Below, in pieces: positions 35,700-44,159 of a DNA stretch of 64,000 bases. The position numbers were made by a program, and so were the translations under genes. The notes under the pieces are model-generated. The model was not told the origin of the DNA, did not search any database, and worked only from the letters and a program-made list of their open reading frames with translations. Source of the DNA: Paenibacillus cellulosilyticus (lineage in GTDB: Bacteria > Bacillota > Bacilli > Paenibacillales > Paenibacillaceae); NCBI RefSeq assembly GCF_003182255.1, contig NZ_QGTQ01000014.1, forward strand, positions 92,297-156,296, written 5' to 3'. Every line of letters starts with the position of its first letter. Position 1 is the stretch's first letter.

Positions 35700-37223
35700 G
35701 TGAAACAGATGATTCAGAAAAAAAATAAATTAATGCTGTTATTGTCGCTTGGTGCTGTGTTGTTAAGCTGCATTGTTCATGTGCTTCAAAGGGGCTTCCA
35801 ACTATTCGCAGACCACCATATGAGCGCGATGCAAATGGATTCCCTTACCCCCAATCCGATTGGCCTCAACATCATGCTGCTCATCCCAATTATTTTGTTG
35901 TTCTTGTGCGGCTATCTCTACATGCGAATTCGCAAGGATCATCCTTATATCCCAGTTCTTATCTCACTTGTTCTAACCTTCAGCAGCATCTCAATTATTG
36001 CCGGCAGCGGCGGCTCTGTAGAGTTTCATTTCTCGATCTTTATGGTGATCGCAACGGTGGCTTATTACGAGAGCATTGGGCTCATCTTATTGATGACTGT
36101 ACTGTTCGCGGTACAGCATATTGCTGGATTTTATATGTTCCCGTCGTTGGTATACGGCATGTCTGCTACATACATGATGCTCATCATTCATGGGGGGTTC
36201 CTCGTTCTGACGTCTGCGGCTACTTCATTGCAGATCCGATCGAAGCTTAAGATTACACAAGAACTCGAGACGGATCGAGCGGAGAAGGAGAAACAGCTTG
36301 TTGCGGTGCTGGAGCGAGTGAAGCGGCTGACGGACCAGCTTGAGCAGACCTCGGCGACGGTTGCGGAGAAGTCGAATACGACAATCGAGATGAATGAAGA
36401 GATGAATACATCGTTCAAAGAGGTTGCGGTTGGCTTGAAGACACAACGCGAGTCGGTAAGCAGCATTGAGCACAACTTGCATGATATTAACAATCGCATT
36501 GTCCAAACGGCCTATTCGTCGGAGGAAATTAGGAGCAGCGCCGCACAGACTGGTGCGATCGTGACCGATAATGATCAACAAATGAAGGTATTGTTCGAAC
36601 AAATTGTTCTCGTCGCACAATCTATCGAGACCGCTACAGCGACCATTACGTCACTTTATGAATCGTCACAGAAGGTCGAAGGCATCATCGCAACCGTTCA
36701 GGAGGTTGCAAATCAGACGCATCTGCTTGCATTGAACGCAGCGATTGAAGCTGCACGTGCAGGCGAACAAGGCAAAGGATTCGCTGTTGTTGCAGCCGAA
36801 ATCCGCAAGCTGGCGGAACGGAGCGGGGATGCGACGAGAGAAGTGCAGTCCATTTTGTCCTTGATTCGTGAGGAGAGCCTGTCCTCGGTCGAACAAATTG
36901 AGAAGGGCCAAGAAGCAACCGATCTATCGGTTATCCGAGCGAAAGAAACGATTGCTGGCTTCGAGCGGATGAATGAAGACCTGAAGCATATGATCAAGCT
37001 CGTTCATCACTTGGATGGGTCGATCCAATCGATCCAGTCTGCGTCTATTGAGATAGCCGGTGAGATCAGCAACATTAACGCCATTACCCAGCAAAGTGCT
37101 GCTGCGGTAGAGGATTTGTTCAAGGTTAGCGAGACACAGATGAGCAGCTCGAAGGAAGTGGACGACGAGATCGTTCAACTGAAGGAGATTTCGCAGTCGT
37201 TGTATAAGCAGTTCTCAGCATAA
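35700..37223 (+). CDS. Methyl-accepting chemotaxis protein with polytopic membrane sensor
   Basis: Chemoreceptor of 507 residues. The first ~185 residues form about five or six membrane helices instead of the usual two-helix/periplasmic sensor, and include FHFSIFM and QHIAGFY segments with conserved-looking His residues. A coiled coil follows, then the signalling domain, whose hairpin tip reads [20 protein letters not shown] near 345-365. No classical periplasmic domain is present, so the signal is probably a membrane-soluble or intramembrane one (energy state, redox or lipid). GTG at 35700 has AAGGAG 5 nt upstream; the ATG three codons later is too far. Confidence 0.9.
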   Translation: MKQMIQKKNKLMLLLSLGAVLLSCIVHVLQRGFQLFADHHMSAMQMDSLTPNPIGLNIMLLIPIILLFLCGYLYMRIRKDHPYIPVLISLVLTFSSISIIAGSGGSVEFHFSIFMVIATVAYYESIGLILLMTVLFAVQHIAGFYMFPSLVYGMSATYMMLIIHGGFLVLTSAATSLQIRSKLKITQELETDRAEKEKQLVAVLERVKRLTDQLEQTSATVAEKSNTTIEMNEEMNTSFKEVAVGLKTQRESVSSIEHNLHDINNRIVQTAYSSEEIRSSAAQTGAIVTDNDQQMKVLFEQIVLVAQSIETATATITSLYESSQKVEGIIATVQEVANQTHLLALNAAIEAARAGEQGKGFAVVAAEIRKLAERSGDATREVQSILSLIREESLSSVEQIEKGQEATDLSVIRAKETIAGFERMNEDLKHMIKLVHHLDGSIQSIQSASIEIAGEISNINAITQQSAAAVEDLFKVSETQMSSSKEVDDEIVQLKEISQSLYKQFSA

Positions 37224-37230
37224 GCCGATG

Positions 37231-37272
37231 AAGGCAGACTTGTGGTGGTCGATGAAACCATGAGTCTGCCTT
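37231..37272 (+). terminator. Terminator of chemoreceptor gene
   Basis: AAGGCAGACT pairs with AGTCTGCCTT over a ~22-nt loop, followed by TGTTGTG. Confidence 0.65.
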
Positions 37273-37737
37273 TGTTGTGTTATAGAATACCGAATAAGGA
37301 AATGAGATAGATGGATTATATGAATATTTTCGCTATTCAATCGACCGTGAAATATTCATAATTGTAGGATGGGTGGATGACTGGGTCATGTCTAATAGGG
37401 AAAACGCCTCAAATGAAAGAGGTTCAATATTTTTTTGCTTTTCGACAATGATCATCATAAGAGCAGTCTAGAGCCACTTGAAGAAAATGGCTTTACTTAA
37501 CCCGAATATAATCCATTAACGCTTCGATCCTTCTCTGGCATGGGGGATGCACAAACCTTCTTTTTCCGATATCATGTATCTGTGAAAGCGGTTAAACGAT
37601 TTATCATTCGTAGAAGAGGAGTGTTCATTGTCGTGACATTATAGTCGACTAATGATTAGAGTTGTCATTATCGATATATATTTCATGATGTGTATAAGTA
37701 TGTTCTTCCTGTGTTAATATATTAATACAACTATTAA
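37273..37737. other. Intergenic region upstream of lacI
   Basis: No gene seen in ~465 bp. Two structures stand out: an 11-bp inverted repeat (37319-37329 with 37350-37360, TATGAATATTT), and a cre-like box TGAAAGCGGTTAAA at 37583-37596 (12 of 14 matches). The region is AT-rich and probably carries the lacI promoter near its right end. Confidence 0.5.
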
Positions 37738-37751
37738 TGATATGGGTTTCA
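37738..37751 (-). promoter_or_regulatory. LacI-type operator in the lacI promoter region
   Basis: On the reverse strand TGAAACCCATATCA, one base different from TGAAACCCATTTCA found before the two GH35 genes and the GH30 gene. Located 62 bp upstream of the lacI start, it suggests autoregulation. Confidence 0.6.
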
Positions 37752-37812
37752 TAGTTGTGATAGTTCTGTTATCATGGTTACAAGACAAATATCCTAAGGA
37801 TGGGTAAGCAGT

Positions 37813-38850
37813 ATGGTGAAGAATACAACCATATACGATATTGCGAGAGAAGCGGAAGTGTCCGTCTCGACTGTGTCGCGTGTGCTGAACGATACAGCGC
37901 CGGTAAAAGCCAGCACAAGAGACAAGATCATGAAGGTGATCGAGAAGCATAAGTTCCAGCCAAATGCACTAGCAAGAAGCTTGATCAAGAAAGAAACAGG
38001 TACGATTGCGATGATCGTTCCCGATATAACGAACCCGTTTTTCCCGGAAGTGTTTTATGGGGCGAATCAGGAAGCACGAGATAAAGGCTATACGTTCTTC
38101 TTGTGCAACACATCTGGTGACGATGATCGGGAATCCGAATATTTGACCATTCTGCGAGAGAAACGGGTCGACGGCATTATCTTCATTGGCGGCCGCATCA
38201 ATCTGGCGAATTGTCCGTCGGAGCTGGTCCAAGAAGTACTGGAAGCAGCGGAAACGATCCCGGTTGTGCTCGTGAACGGCAATCTAGCTAAAACAAAGTT
38301 CCATCGGGTATATAGCGATGAGGCGGTTGGTGCTGCGCTCGCGACACAGCATTTGATCGATCTTGGACATCGGGACATTGCTTTCATCGGCGGCTTGGAT
38401 TTCATGACAACAACGATCCAGAAGGTGAAGGCGGTCAAGAAGAAGCTTGAGGATCATGACCTGACGCTGCGGAAAGAGTGGATTATTTACGGAGAATTCT
38501 CTATCCAGGCTGGACGCGATCTGATGAACAAGCTGCTGGACGACAGTGAACACCGGCCGACTGCGGTTTTGTGTGTGAATGATTTTACGGCGATTGGCGC
38601 GATTAAGGCGGCTTCCGATCGCGGCTTGCGTATACCGGAGGATATCTCTATCGTGGGATTCGACGATTCTCCATTATCAACGGCTGTCATTCCAGAGCTG
38701 ACGACTGTTACACAGAACACGCATGAGCTGGGCAAATATGCAGTTGAGCGGATCTATCAAATTAACAATGCCATGCCGACAAAACGGACGACGGTGCTGA
38801 CGCCTGAGCTGATTGTGCGCCAGAGCAGTGGGCCGGCACCAAAGAAATAA
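37813..38850 (+). CDS. LacI-family repressor of the galactan locus
   Basis: Regulator of 345 residues with an N-terminal LacI HTH (TIYDIAREAEVSVSTVSRVLN, 6-26), hinge helix (NALARSL) and sugar-binding core of the PurR/RbsR type (VPDITNPFFPEV; SIVGFDDSPLS). It stands at the left end of the beta-galactan-type locus. The repeated 14-bp operators before its own gene and before three enzyme genes fit a single regulator binding TGAAACCCATTTCA. The inducer is likely a locus-derived mono- or disaccharide (inference). AAGGATGGG serves the ATG at 37813. A hairpin terminator follows. Confidence 0.9.
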   Translation: MVKNTTIYDIAREAEVSVSTVSRVLNDTAPVKASTRDKIMKVIEKHKFQPNALARSLIKKETGTIAMIVPDITNPFFPEVFYGANQEARDKGYTFFLCNTSGDDDRESEYLTILREKRVDGIIFIGGRINLANCPSELVQEVLEAAETIPVVLVNGNLAKTKFHRVYSDEAVGAALATQHLIDLGHRDIAFIGGLDFMTTTIQKVKAVKKKLEDHDLTLRKEWIIYGEFSIQAGRDLMNKLLDDSEHRPTAVLCVNDFTAIGAIKAASDRGLRIPEDISIVGFDDSPLSTAVIPELTTVTQNTHELGKYAVERIYQINNAMPTKRTTVLTPELIVRQSSGPAPKK

Positions 38851-38868
38851 ATGCACAATAGTGTGATG

Positions 38869-38923
38869 AAACCCTTTGAATCCAATTCTTCTTAATGGGA
38901 AGACACGATTCGAAGGGTTTTTT
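38869..38923 (+). terminator. Terminator of lacI
   Basis: AAACCCTTTGAATC pairs with GATTCGAAGGGTTT (one mismatch), followed by TTT. Between 38924 and the promoter at 39194 nothing recognisable was seen. Confidence 0.75.
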
Positions 38924-39193
38924 GTATCCATACAGGCTTGATTAAGTTTATGCGCGCAACAAAGTAGGCTGGTTTTTCTGTTGAGAATGAAACCAACTTT
39001 TTAGTTTTCGACTTTCTCAGCATGTACCTCGTTGACGGTTTTCTTATATCATGGCTTCCTCAGTTGTTCTTCGATTCCCATTTACCGAATGATCATAATT
39101 CCTTTAAATCCTTATGCAGCAACGGTTTATGCCTACTTTTGAGTTGTTCCTAATTTTTATGTATGCGTTTTCAAAGCTGTTCCAGATCCTGTA

Positions 39194-39223
39194 TTGACAG
39201 TTTATACAAGGCGGAGCTATAAT
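39194..39223 (+). promoter_or_regulatory. Consensus SigA promoter of first GH35 gene
   Basis: TTGACA, 18 nt, TATAAT: both hexamers perfect. The tandem operator begins 14 bp after the -10 box, so bound repressor would cover the transcription start. Confidence 0.85.
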
Positions 39224-39236
39224 GGCCTCAGATTAA

Positions 39237-39264
39237 TGAAACCCATTTCATGAAATAGATTTCA
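39237..39264 (+). promoter_or_regulatory. Tandem LacI operator, GH35 gene 1
   Basis: Two abutting 14-bp sites, TGAAACCCATTTCA and TGAAATAGATTTCA, both with TGAAA...TTTCA symmetry. They lie just downstream of the promoter at 39194. Confidence 0.75.
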
Positions 39265-39304
39265 CTGCATTTTCATGCGAATCCTAACCGATGAGGTGGT
39301 ACGC

Positions 39305-42115
39305 TTGATCAACTCAGTAAACATGGAGCCTGTCGTACAATGGACACCGAATAGCGTATCCATCCAAGGGAAGTCTGTTATTCTATTCAGTGCTTCCTTA
39401 TTTTATTTCCGTATCCCACGCGAGCTGTGGAGGGAACGGCTTTCGCAAGTGAAGGCTTATGGTTATAACTGTATCGATGTGTATTTCCCTTGGAACTATC
39501 ATGAGCTTCGTGAGGGAGAATGGGATTTCAGTGGACAGCGCAATGTAGAGGAATTCCTGGAGGCAGCAAGAGATGAGGGACTATGGGTCATTGCGAGACC
39601 TGGTCCGTATATTTGCTCCGAATGGGATGGCGGTGCGCTGCCAGCTTACTTGCTGGCGAAGGATGACATGAAGATTCGTCAGAATGATCCCGCCTTTCTC
39701 AAACAGGTGTCACGTTGGTTTGATCAGATCATGCCACTTTTGTCACGCTTCCAGCTAGGGATAGACGGTACAATAATCGCCGTTCAGCTGGATAACGAGT
39801 TAGATTTCTTTGATTGCAAAGACCCGCAAGGATATATGGCAGCCATGAGAGACATGTCGTTGGCAGCGGGAGTAACCGTGCCGCTGATTGCATGCGCTGG
39901 TCAAGGCGGACTGATTGAAGCAACAGGCTTAACGGAAGGTGTCGTACCGACCTGTAACTTTTATCCGAACGATCGAGACCCGATCTTCGAGCAGAAGGTT
40001 CATAGCTTCCGCAGCACCCTTGCTGGAATGGGCTATCCGCTGCTCGTAACAGAGACGAATCGCTCGCATTACTTGCTTCGAAGGCTGTTATCAGCCGGAG
40101 CAAAGCTGTTGGGACCTTACCTGCAAGTGTCGGGAACGGACTTCGGATTTACGAATGCGACGAATAATTGGGGCAGGCCGCTTGCTTTTATGACATCGGA
40201 TTACGATTTCGGCGGGATGATTTCGCCCGAAGGCATCGTACGAGGCGAAGCGTATGAAGGCAGGCTGCTGACTCGTGTCATTGGTACATATGGAGAATCG
40301 ATCGCACAGGCAGAAGCGGTGATCGAATCTGATTGGGAACTGGCAGACGAGCCGACACAGGTATTCGGACCGCAAGAGCTGAAGCTGCATGATGGTGGCA
40401 GCCTGCTATTCGTAACGAATGGCGAGAATGCTGCGAAGCGAATCCAGCTTCGTTATCGCAATAACGAAGCATCGGCAGCATTGAATCCGCTATCATTGTC
40501 ATCGGGTCGCTCCATTATTATCCCGGTTGATCTGCCGCTTGAACGCTGGGGAATTGAAGGCAAAATAGTCTTCGCTGGTGCTGAGCTGTTTCATGCTGAA
40601 ACCAACGAACAGAAGACGGTGCTCCTGTTCCATCAAGATGCAGAGAGTGAGATTGTGCTGGAACTTGAAGGCTGCACAATCGACAAGAAGCTGCAAGCAG
40701 AGGTTGTGTTGGATCAAGATCGACTGCACCTCAAGCTCAAGCCTACCGAACAAGAGGACGCGCAAGTTTTTATCACCCTGACGGATGGGCGTCAATTGAT
40801 TCTCGTTCAAACCACATTGTTGAAAGCGTTATATATGAGACAGTATACGTTCGAGGGCGGACTCGTTATCGAGCAGCCGGCAGCATCGCCGCTCGAAGGG
40901 GAACCGGTAATCGGGCAGCAGTGGCAGCTTGCACAATTCGACCCCGCGATTTCAATGGTTGCGGACGAGAACGCCGGTGCAATTGTGCGAATGAAAGGCG
41001 CGATTGATTACTTAGAGAAGGTCGGCATTTACCGTGGTTTCGCATGGTATGAAGGTCATGTCGCAATGACGAAACAACGGAATTCGCAAGGTTTGTTGAT
41101 TCGGCAGGGCAGCGATATCGTATCGCTTTATGCTGATGGAGAGTATGCCGGGACGGCAGTGCCTGCGGGCAGCAGCTGGTACATCCCATTTGCGTCGCCA
41201 AAATCCGTGTCCGCGATTACAGCGAAGGCGGAAATTTGGGGCCATTCGAATTTCGATGATGCAAGACTTCCTGGTCTTCGGCTTCATTCGCTTAAAGGCT
41301 TGCAAGGAATTGCAGCCGTTCTAAGAGCAGTCGACATTACGCAGAACTGGCGTGTACATCGATTACAGGATCGGTCATTCGAGCAACAATGGGCGGAACC
41401 ATTCGATGATAGCCTGTGGCCGATGGCAGGCTTCGGCGGATGGATGTCGCCAGACAATCCGGTTCGTGAAGTATATCGGAGAACCCATACAACGGATGCG
41501 GATGCGAATCGCTTCATTGTGCATCTGGACGGGTTTCAAGGAAAAGCGGTATGGTTCGTCAATGGTAGAGTAGCTGGCGAATTGCATGCATACGATCCAT
41601 TCTTGGATATCACCTCCCTCGTAAAGCCGGGCGAACAATTGCAGCTTACGGTACTGTTGGAGCATCCGCTTGGCGCGAGAACAGGAAAGGTTAACGTCTA
41701 CGAAGCAGTGGATGCGGATAGCTGGACCATATCCGGTGCGGAAGAAGGGCTGCTGATACATGCGCAGAGTCATCGAGACGCAGCCGTCACAGTACAATTG
41801 CCTTTATCGCTCAATAGCGGCGATGCGGCATGGCTTTATGGAACGATTGCCAATTCGCAGAATGGCCGCGGATGGCGGGTTCGCGTGGATGGGCAAAGCT
41901 TGAAAATGACGGTATTCCATAACGAAACGATCGTAAGCAGATTATGGCTGAAGGGCGGAACGCAGCGACCGGTGCTCACGGGTGGCGATGCTAGCTCGAT
42001 CTACTTGCCGGGACCATGGTTCGGTGACGATGGTGCGGAGATCTCTATTCTGTTGGAAGCTGTCGACCGCCAGGAACAGGGACAATTGAAAGCGTTACAA
42101 TTCATAGCGCTGTAA
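39305..42115 (+). CDS. Beta-galactosidase-like glycosidase, GH35
   Basis: Probable cytoplasmic exo-beta-galactosidase of 936 residues. The N-terminal GH35 barrel (~15-330) contains ARPGPYICSEW, the acid/base Glu165 in QLDNEL and a likely nucleophile Glu250 in LLVTETNR; several beta-sandwich domains follow. The catalytic barrel is more divergent than that of the second GH35 (59893), lacking its TEFW-GW context, so specificity may differ. No signal peptide. The start is taken as TTG 39305 because GAGGTGG lies 5 nt before it; the ATG at 39275 has no RBS. Repressed through the tandem operator just upstream. Confidence 0.85.
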   Translation: MINSVNMEPVVQWTPNSVSIQGKSVILFSASLFYFRIPRELWRERLSQVKAYGYNCIDVYFPWNYHELREGEWDFSGQRNVEEFLEAARDEGLWVIARPGPYICSEWDGGALPAYLLAKDDMKIRQNDPAFLKQVSRWFDQIMPLLSRFQLGIDGTIIAVQLDNELDFFDCKDPQGYMAAMRDMSLAAGVTVPLIACAGQGGLIEATGLTEGVVPTCNFYPNDRDPIFEQKVHSFRSTLAGMGYPLLVTETNRSHYLLRRLLSAGAKLLGPYLQVSGTDFGFTNATNNWGRPLAFMTSDYDFGGMISPEGIVRGEAYEGRLLTRVIGTYGESIAQAEAVIESDWELADEPTQVFGPQELKLHDGGSLLFVTNGENAAKRIQLRYRNNEASAALNPLSLSSGRSIIIPVDLPLERWGIEGKIVFAGAELFHAETNEQKTVLLFHQDAESEIVLELEGCTIDKKLQAEVVLDQDRLHLKLKPTEQEDAQVFITLTDGRQLILVQTTLLKALYMRQYTFEGGLVIEQPAASPLEGEPVIGQQWQLAQFDPAISMVADENAGAIVRMKGAIDYLEKVGIYRGFAWYEGHVAMTKQRNSQGLLIRQGSDIVSLYADGEYAGTAVPAGSSWYIPFASPKSVSAITAKAEIWGHSNFDDARLPGLRLHSLKGLQGIAAVLRAVDITQNWRVHRLQDRSFEQQWAEPFDDSLWPMAGFGGWMSPDNPVREVYRRTHTTDADANRFIVHLDGFQGKAVWFVNGRVAGELHAYDPFLDITSLVKPGEQLQLTVLLEHPLGARTGKVNVYEAVDADSWTISGAEEGLLIHAQSHRDAAVTVQLPLSLNSGDAAWLYGTIANSQNGRGWRVRVDGQSLKMTVFHNETIVSRLWLKGGTQRPVLTGGDASSIYLPGPWFGDDGAEISILLEAVDRQEQGQLKALQFIAL

Positions 42116-42132
42116 CAGCTGCTATATGGCAC

Positions 42133-42165
42133 CGAGTGTGTATTTAAGAGCCCGCTCGTTTTTTT
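42133..42165 (+). terminator. Short terminator after GH35 gene 1
   Basis: CGAGTG pairs with CGCTCG (one G-U) over a 14-nt loop, followed by seven T. Confidence 0.55.
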
Positions 42166-42175
42166 ACAAGCGTTA

Positions 42176-42203
42176 TGAAACCCATTTCATGCAACCGGTT
42201 TCT
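42176..42203 (+). promoter_or_regulatory. Tandem LacI operator upstream of GH30/importer operon
   Basis: TGAAACCCATTTCA followed directly by TGCAACCGGTTTCT, the same two-site arrangement as at 39237 and 59802. The next gene starts 439 bp downstream, with repeat element D in between. Confidence 0.7.
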
Positions 42204-42274
42204 ATGAATTTCGACATCATTCCTCGACAAGCTGAACCGAACAAAATTTCGATCCGTCGTCCTTCGCCAAAATT

Positions 42275-42459
42275 CTAATGGATACAGCAGCGCTTAATGG
42301 GCGGATATCACGGCTATCGGAGTTCTAACGGTTGCTATGAAGGCTAATGAGACTAAATTGGTCGATTTGAAGCAGCGATCAATGTTATAAGCCCGATGGC
42401 AACCGTTAACTCCCGGAAGCATACGTTTGAGGCTGAATTAGCGCTATAGCAACCGTTAG
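42275..42459. repeat. 184-bp nested palindromic element, copy D
   Basis: Arms CTAATGGATAC (42275), CTAACGGTTGC (42325), GCAACCGTTAA (42399) and GCAACCGTTAG (42449); spacings 50/74/50. The outer left arm is the most degenerate. Here the element lies between an operator and the GH30 gene it probably controls, unlike copies B and C, which separate convergent genes. Confidence 0.83.
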
Positions 42460-42513
42460 GCGGTACCGGCGTTCGAAAGTTAGAGTCAGAGTCAAACGCA
42501 TCTTGAACGTTAG

Positions 42514-42564
42514 GGTGAAACTTATCTAATGGTGAAACTTATCTAATGGTGAAACTTATCTAAT
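42514..42564 (+). repeat. 17-bp tandem repeat, three identical copies
   Basis: GGTGAAACTTATCTAAT at 42514, 42531 and 42548, directly upstream of the cre site and GH30 gene. Confidence 0.9.
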
Positions 42565-42596
42565 CTAGATCATTAAAAGCATCTAATTAGCTTTTG

Positions 42597-42610
42597 TGAA
42601 AGCGGTATCA
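42597..42610 (+). promoter_or_regulatory. cre site before GH30 gene
   Basis: TGAAAGCGGTATCA matches the CcpA consensus at 13 of 14 positions, 31 bp upstream of the GH30 ATG. Confidence 0.6.
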
Positions 42611-42641
42611 TGCAGCTGTTGGCAGGGTTAGGGGGAACTAC

Positions 42642-44111
42642 ATGTTTGTCCGTAAGAAAAGAGTCATTATTCCCATCGTGTTCTTGCTTCTATGTCTCGT
42701 TATTAGTTCTTTCGTGTATCGGTCGGTTTGGCAGCGTGATACGGGATCCAATGATGAGGGTGGCGATGTCGTGGGGGATACGATCCAGCTTAATTACGAC
42801 AAGACGTATCAGAAGATCGATGGCTTTGGAGCCTCGGGCGCCTGGTGGGCACAGGATGTTGGCGGCTGGGATAACATAAGCGACATTATGGATTTGCTGT
42901 ATGACAGCAAGAAAGGCATCGGGCTCAACATTTATCGGTACAACATCGGAGCCGGACAGCCTACGGTGACAGATGATCCATGGCGCAGCACACAGTCGGT
43001 TGAGGTATCGCCAGGTGTGTACGATCTTAGCCGAGATAAGAATGCGATCAACGCGATGAAAGAAGCGGTCAAGCGCGGAGCTTCCGTCGAATTGTTCGCC
43101 AACAGCCCGCCGGCAAGGCTGACGAAATCCGGTTATTCCTCGGGCGACCCGAACGGATTGTCCAATCTGCCGACAGAGAACGAGGAAGCATTCGCCACTT
43201 ATCTAGTTGATATAACGGAGCTGTTCCTGAAAGAAGGCATTCCAGTCACCTATCTGAGCCCGATCAATGAGCCGCAGTGGGATTGGAAGAGCGGACAGGA
43301 AGGTAATCACTACGAGCCCGAGCAGGTAATCAGCCTATCGAGAAAAGTCGCACTGGAGCTGCAGAAACGAGATCTTCCCGTGAAGCTGCTCATCGCTGAG
43401 TCAGGTACATGGAACGATCCGAATTACACGCTTACGATGTACAAGCGAATTATGGATGACGAAGTACTGTCGAAGTCGATTGATTCGTACGCCGTGCACT
43501 CCTATTGGGCAAGCGAACGAGATAAGCGGATTGCAGCCGAGTATTTCGAACAATTCGATGATATGCTCCCGCTGTATCAGACCGAGTGGTGCGAGATGGT
43601 GAACGGCGGCGCCGCCACATTGGATGCAGCATTAGTGCTCGCGAAGACGATCCACGAGGATATGACGATTTTGAACGTATCGACGTGGGAGCAGTGGCTG
43701 GCAGTAGCCAAAGGAGACTACCGAGATGGACTTGTGTATGTGAATGAGTCGACTCGTGAGTTTGGTGCGGCGAAGCGAATGTGGAGCTTCGGCAATTATG
43801 CGAAGTTTATCAAGCCAGGCTATCAACGGATTCAAACTGACAATGAGGACAGCGATGTACTTGTGTCCGCATATGTCAGTCCGGATAAGAAGAAGACAGT
43901 CATCGTAGCGATCAACCAGAGCTTACAGGAGAAGCCAGTTAACTTCGGCGAGCTGAAAGGAAACAAAGCTTCGATCTACGAGACTTCGAATAACGCAGAC
44001 CTTGCGCTTGTGAAGGAGGTGAAAGGACTGAAGCACTACGTGCTTCCGGCGGAGTCGGTAACAACCTTTGAGATTCAAACAACGGGCTTTTTCGAAGGGA
44101 TTCTAGGGTAG
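42642..44111 (+). CDS. Membrane-anchored GH30 glycosidase
   Basis: Extracellular glycosidase of 489 residues anchored by an N-terminal helix (~7-28) with no obvious lipobox. The GH30 barrel starts at YQKIDGFGASGAWW, has acid/base Glu210 in SPINEPQWDW and nucleophile Glu315 in YQTEWCEM, and closes with the GH30 side beta-domain. The NEPQ and GFGAS motifs resemble endo-beta-1,6-galactanase-type members (known family trait; assignment here is inference). AGGGGGA precedes the ATG. It opens the importer operon: the binding lipoprotein follows after 48 bp. It would cut polymer at the cell surface into importable fragments. Confidence 0.85.
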   Translation: MFVRKKRVIIPIVFLLLCLVISSFVYRSVWQRDTGSNDEGGDVVGDTIQLNYDKTYQKIDGFGASGAWWAQDVGGWDNISDIMDLLYDSKKGIGLNIYRYNIGAGQPTVTDDPWRSTQSVEVSPGVYDLSRDKNAINAMKEAVKRGASVELFANSPPARLTKSGYSSGDPNGLSNLPTENEEAFATYLVDITELFLKEGIPVTYLSPINEPQWDWKSGQEGNHYEPEQVISLSRKVALELQKRDLPVKLLIAESGTWNDPNYTLTMYKRIMDDEVLSKSIDSYAVHSYWASERDKRIAAEYFEQFDDMLPLYQTEWCEMVNGGAATLDAALVLAKTIHEDMTILNVSTWEQWLAVAKGDYRDGLVYVNESTREFGAAKRMWSFGNYAKFIKPGYQRIQTDNEDSDVLVSAYVSPDKKKTVIVAINQSLQEKPVNFGELKGNKASIYETSNNADLALVKEVKGLKHYVLPAESVTTFEIQTTGFFEGILG

Positions 44112-44159
44112 TCAAGTTGGCATGATCTAAAGAGGTAGTACTAAAAGGGAGGATCAACA

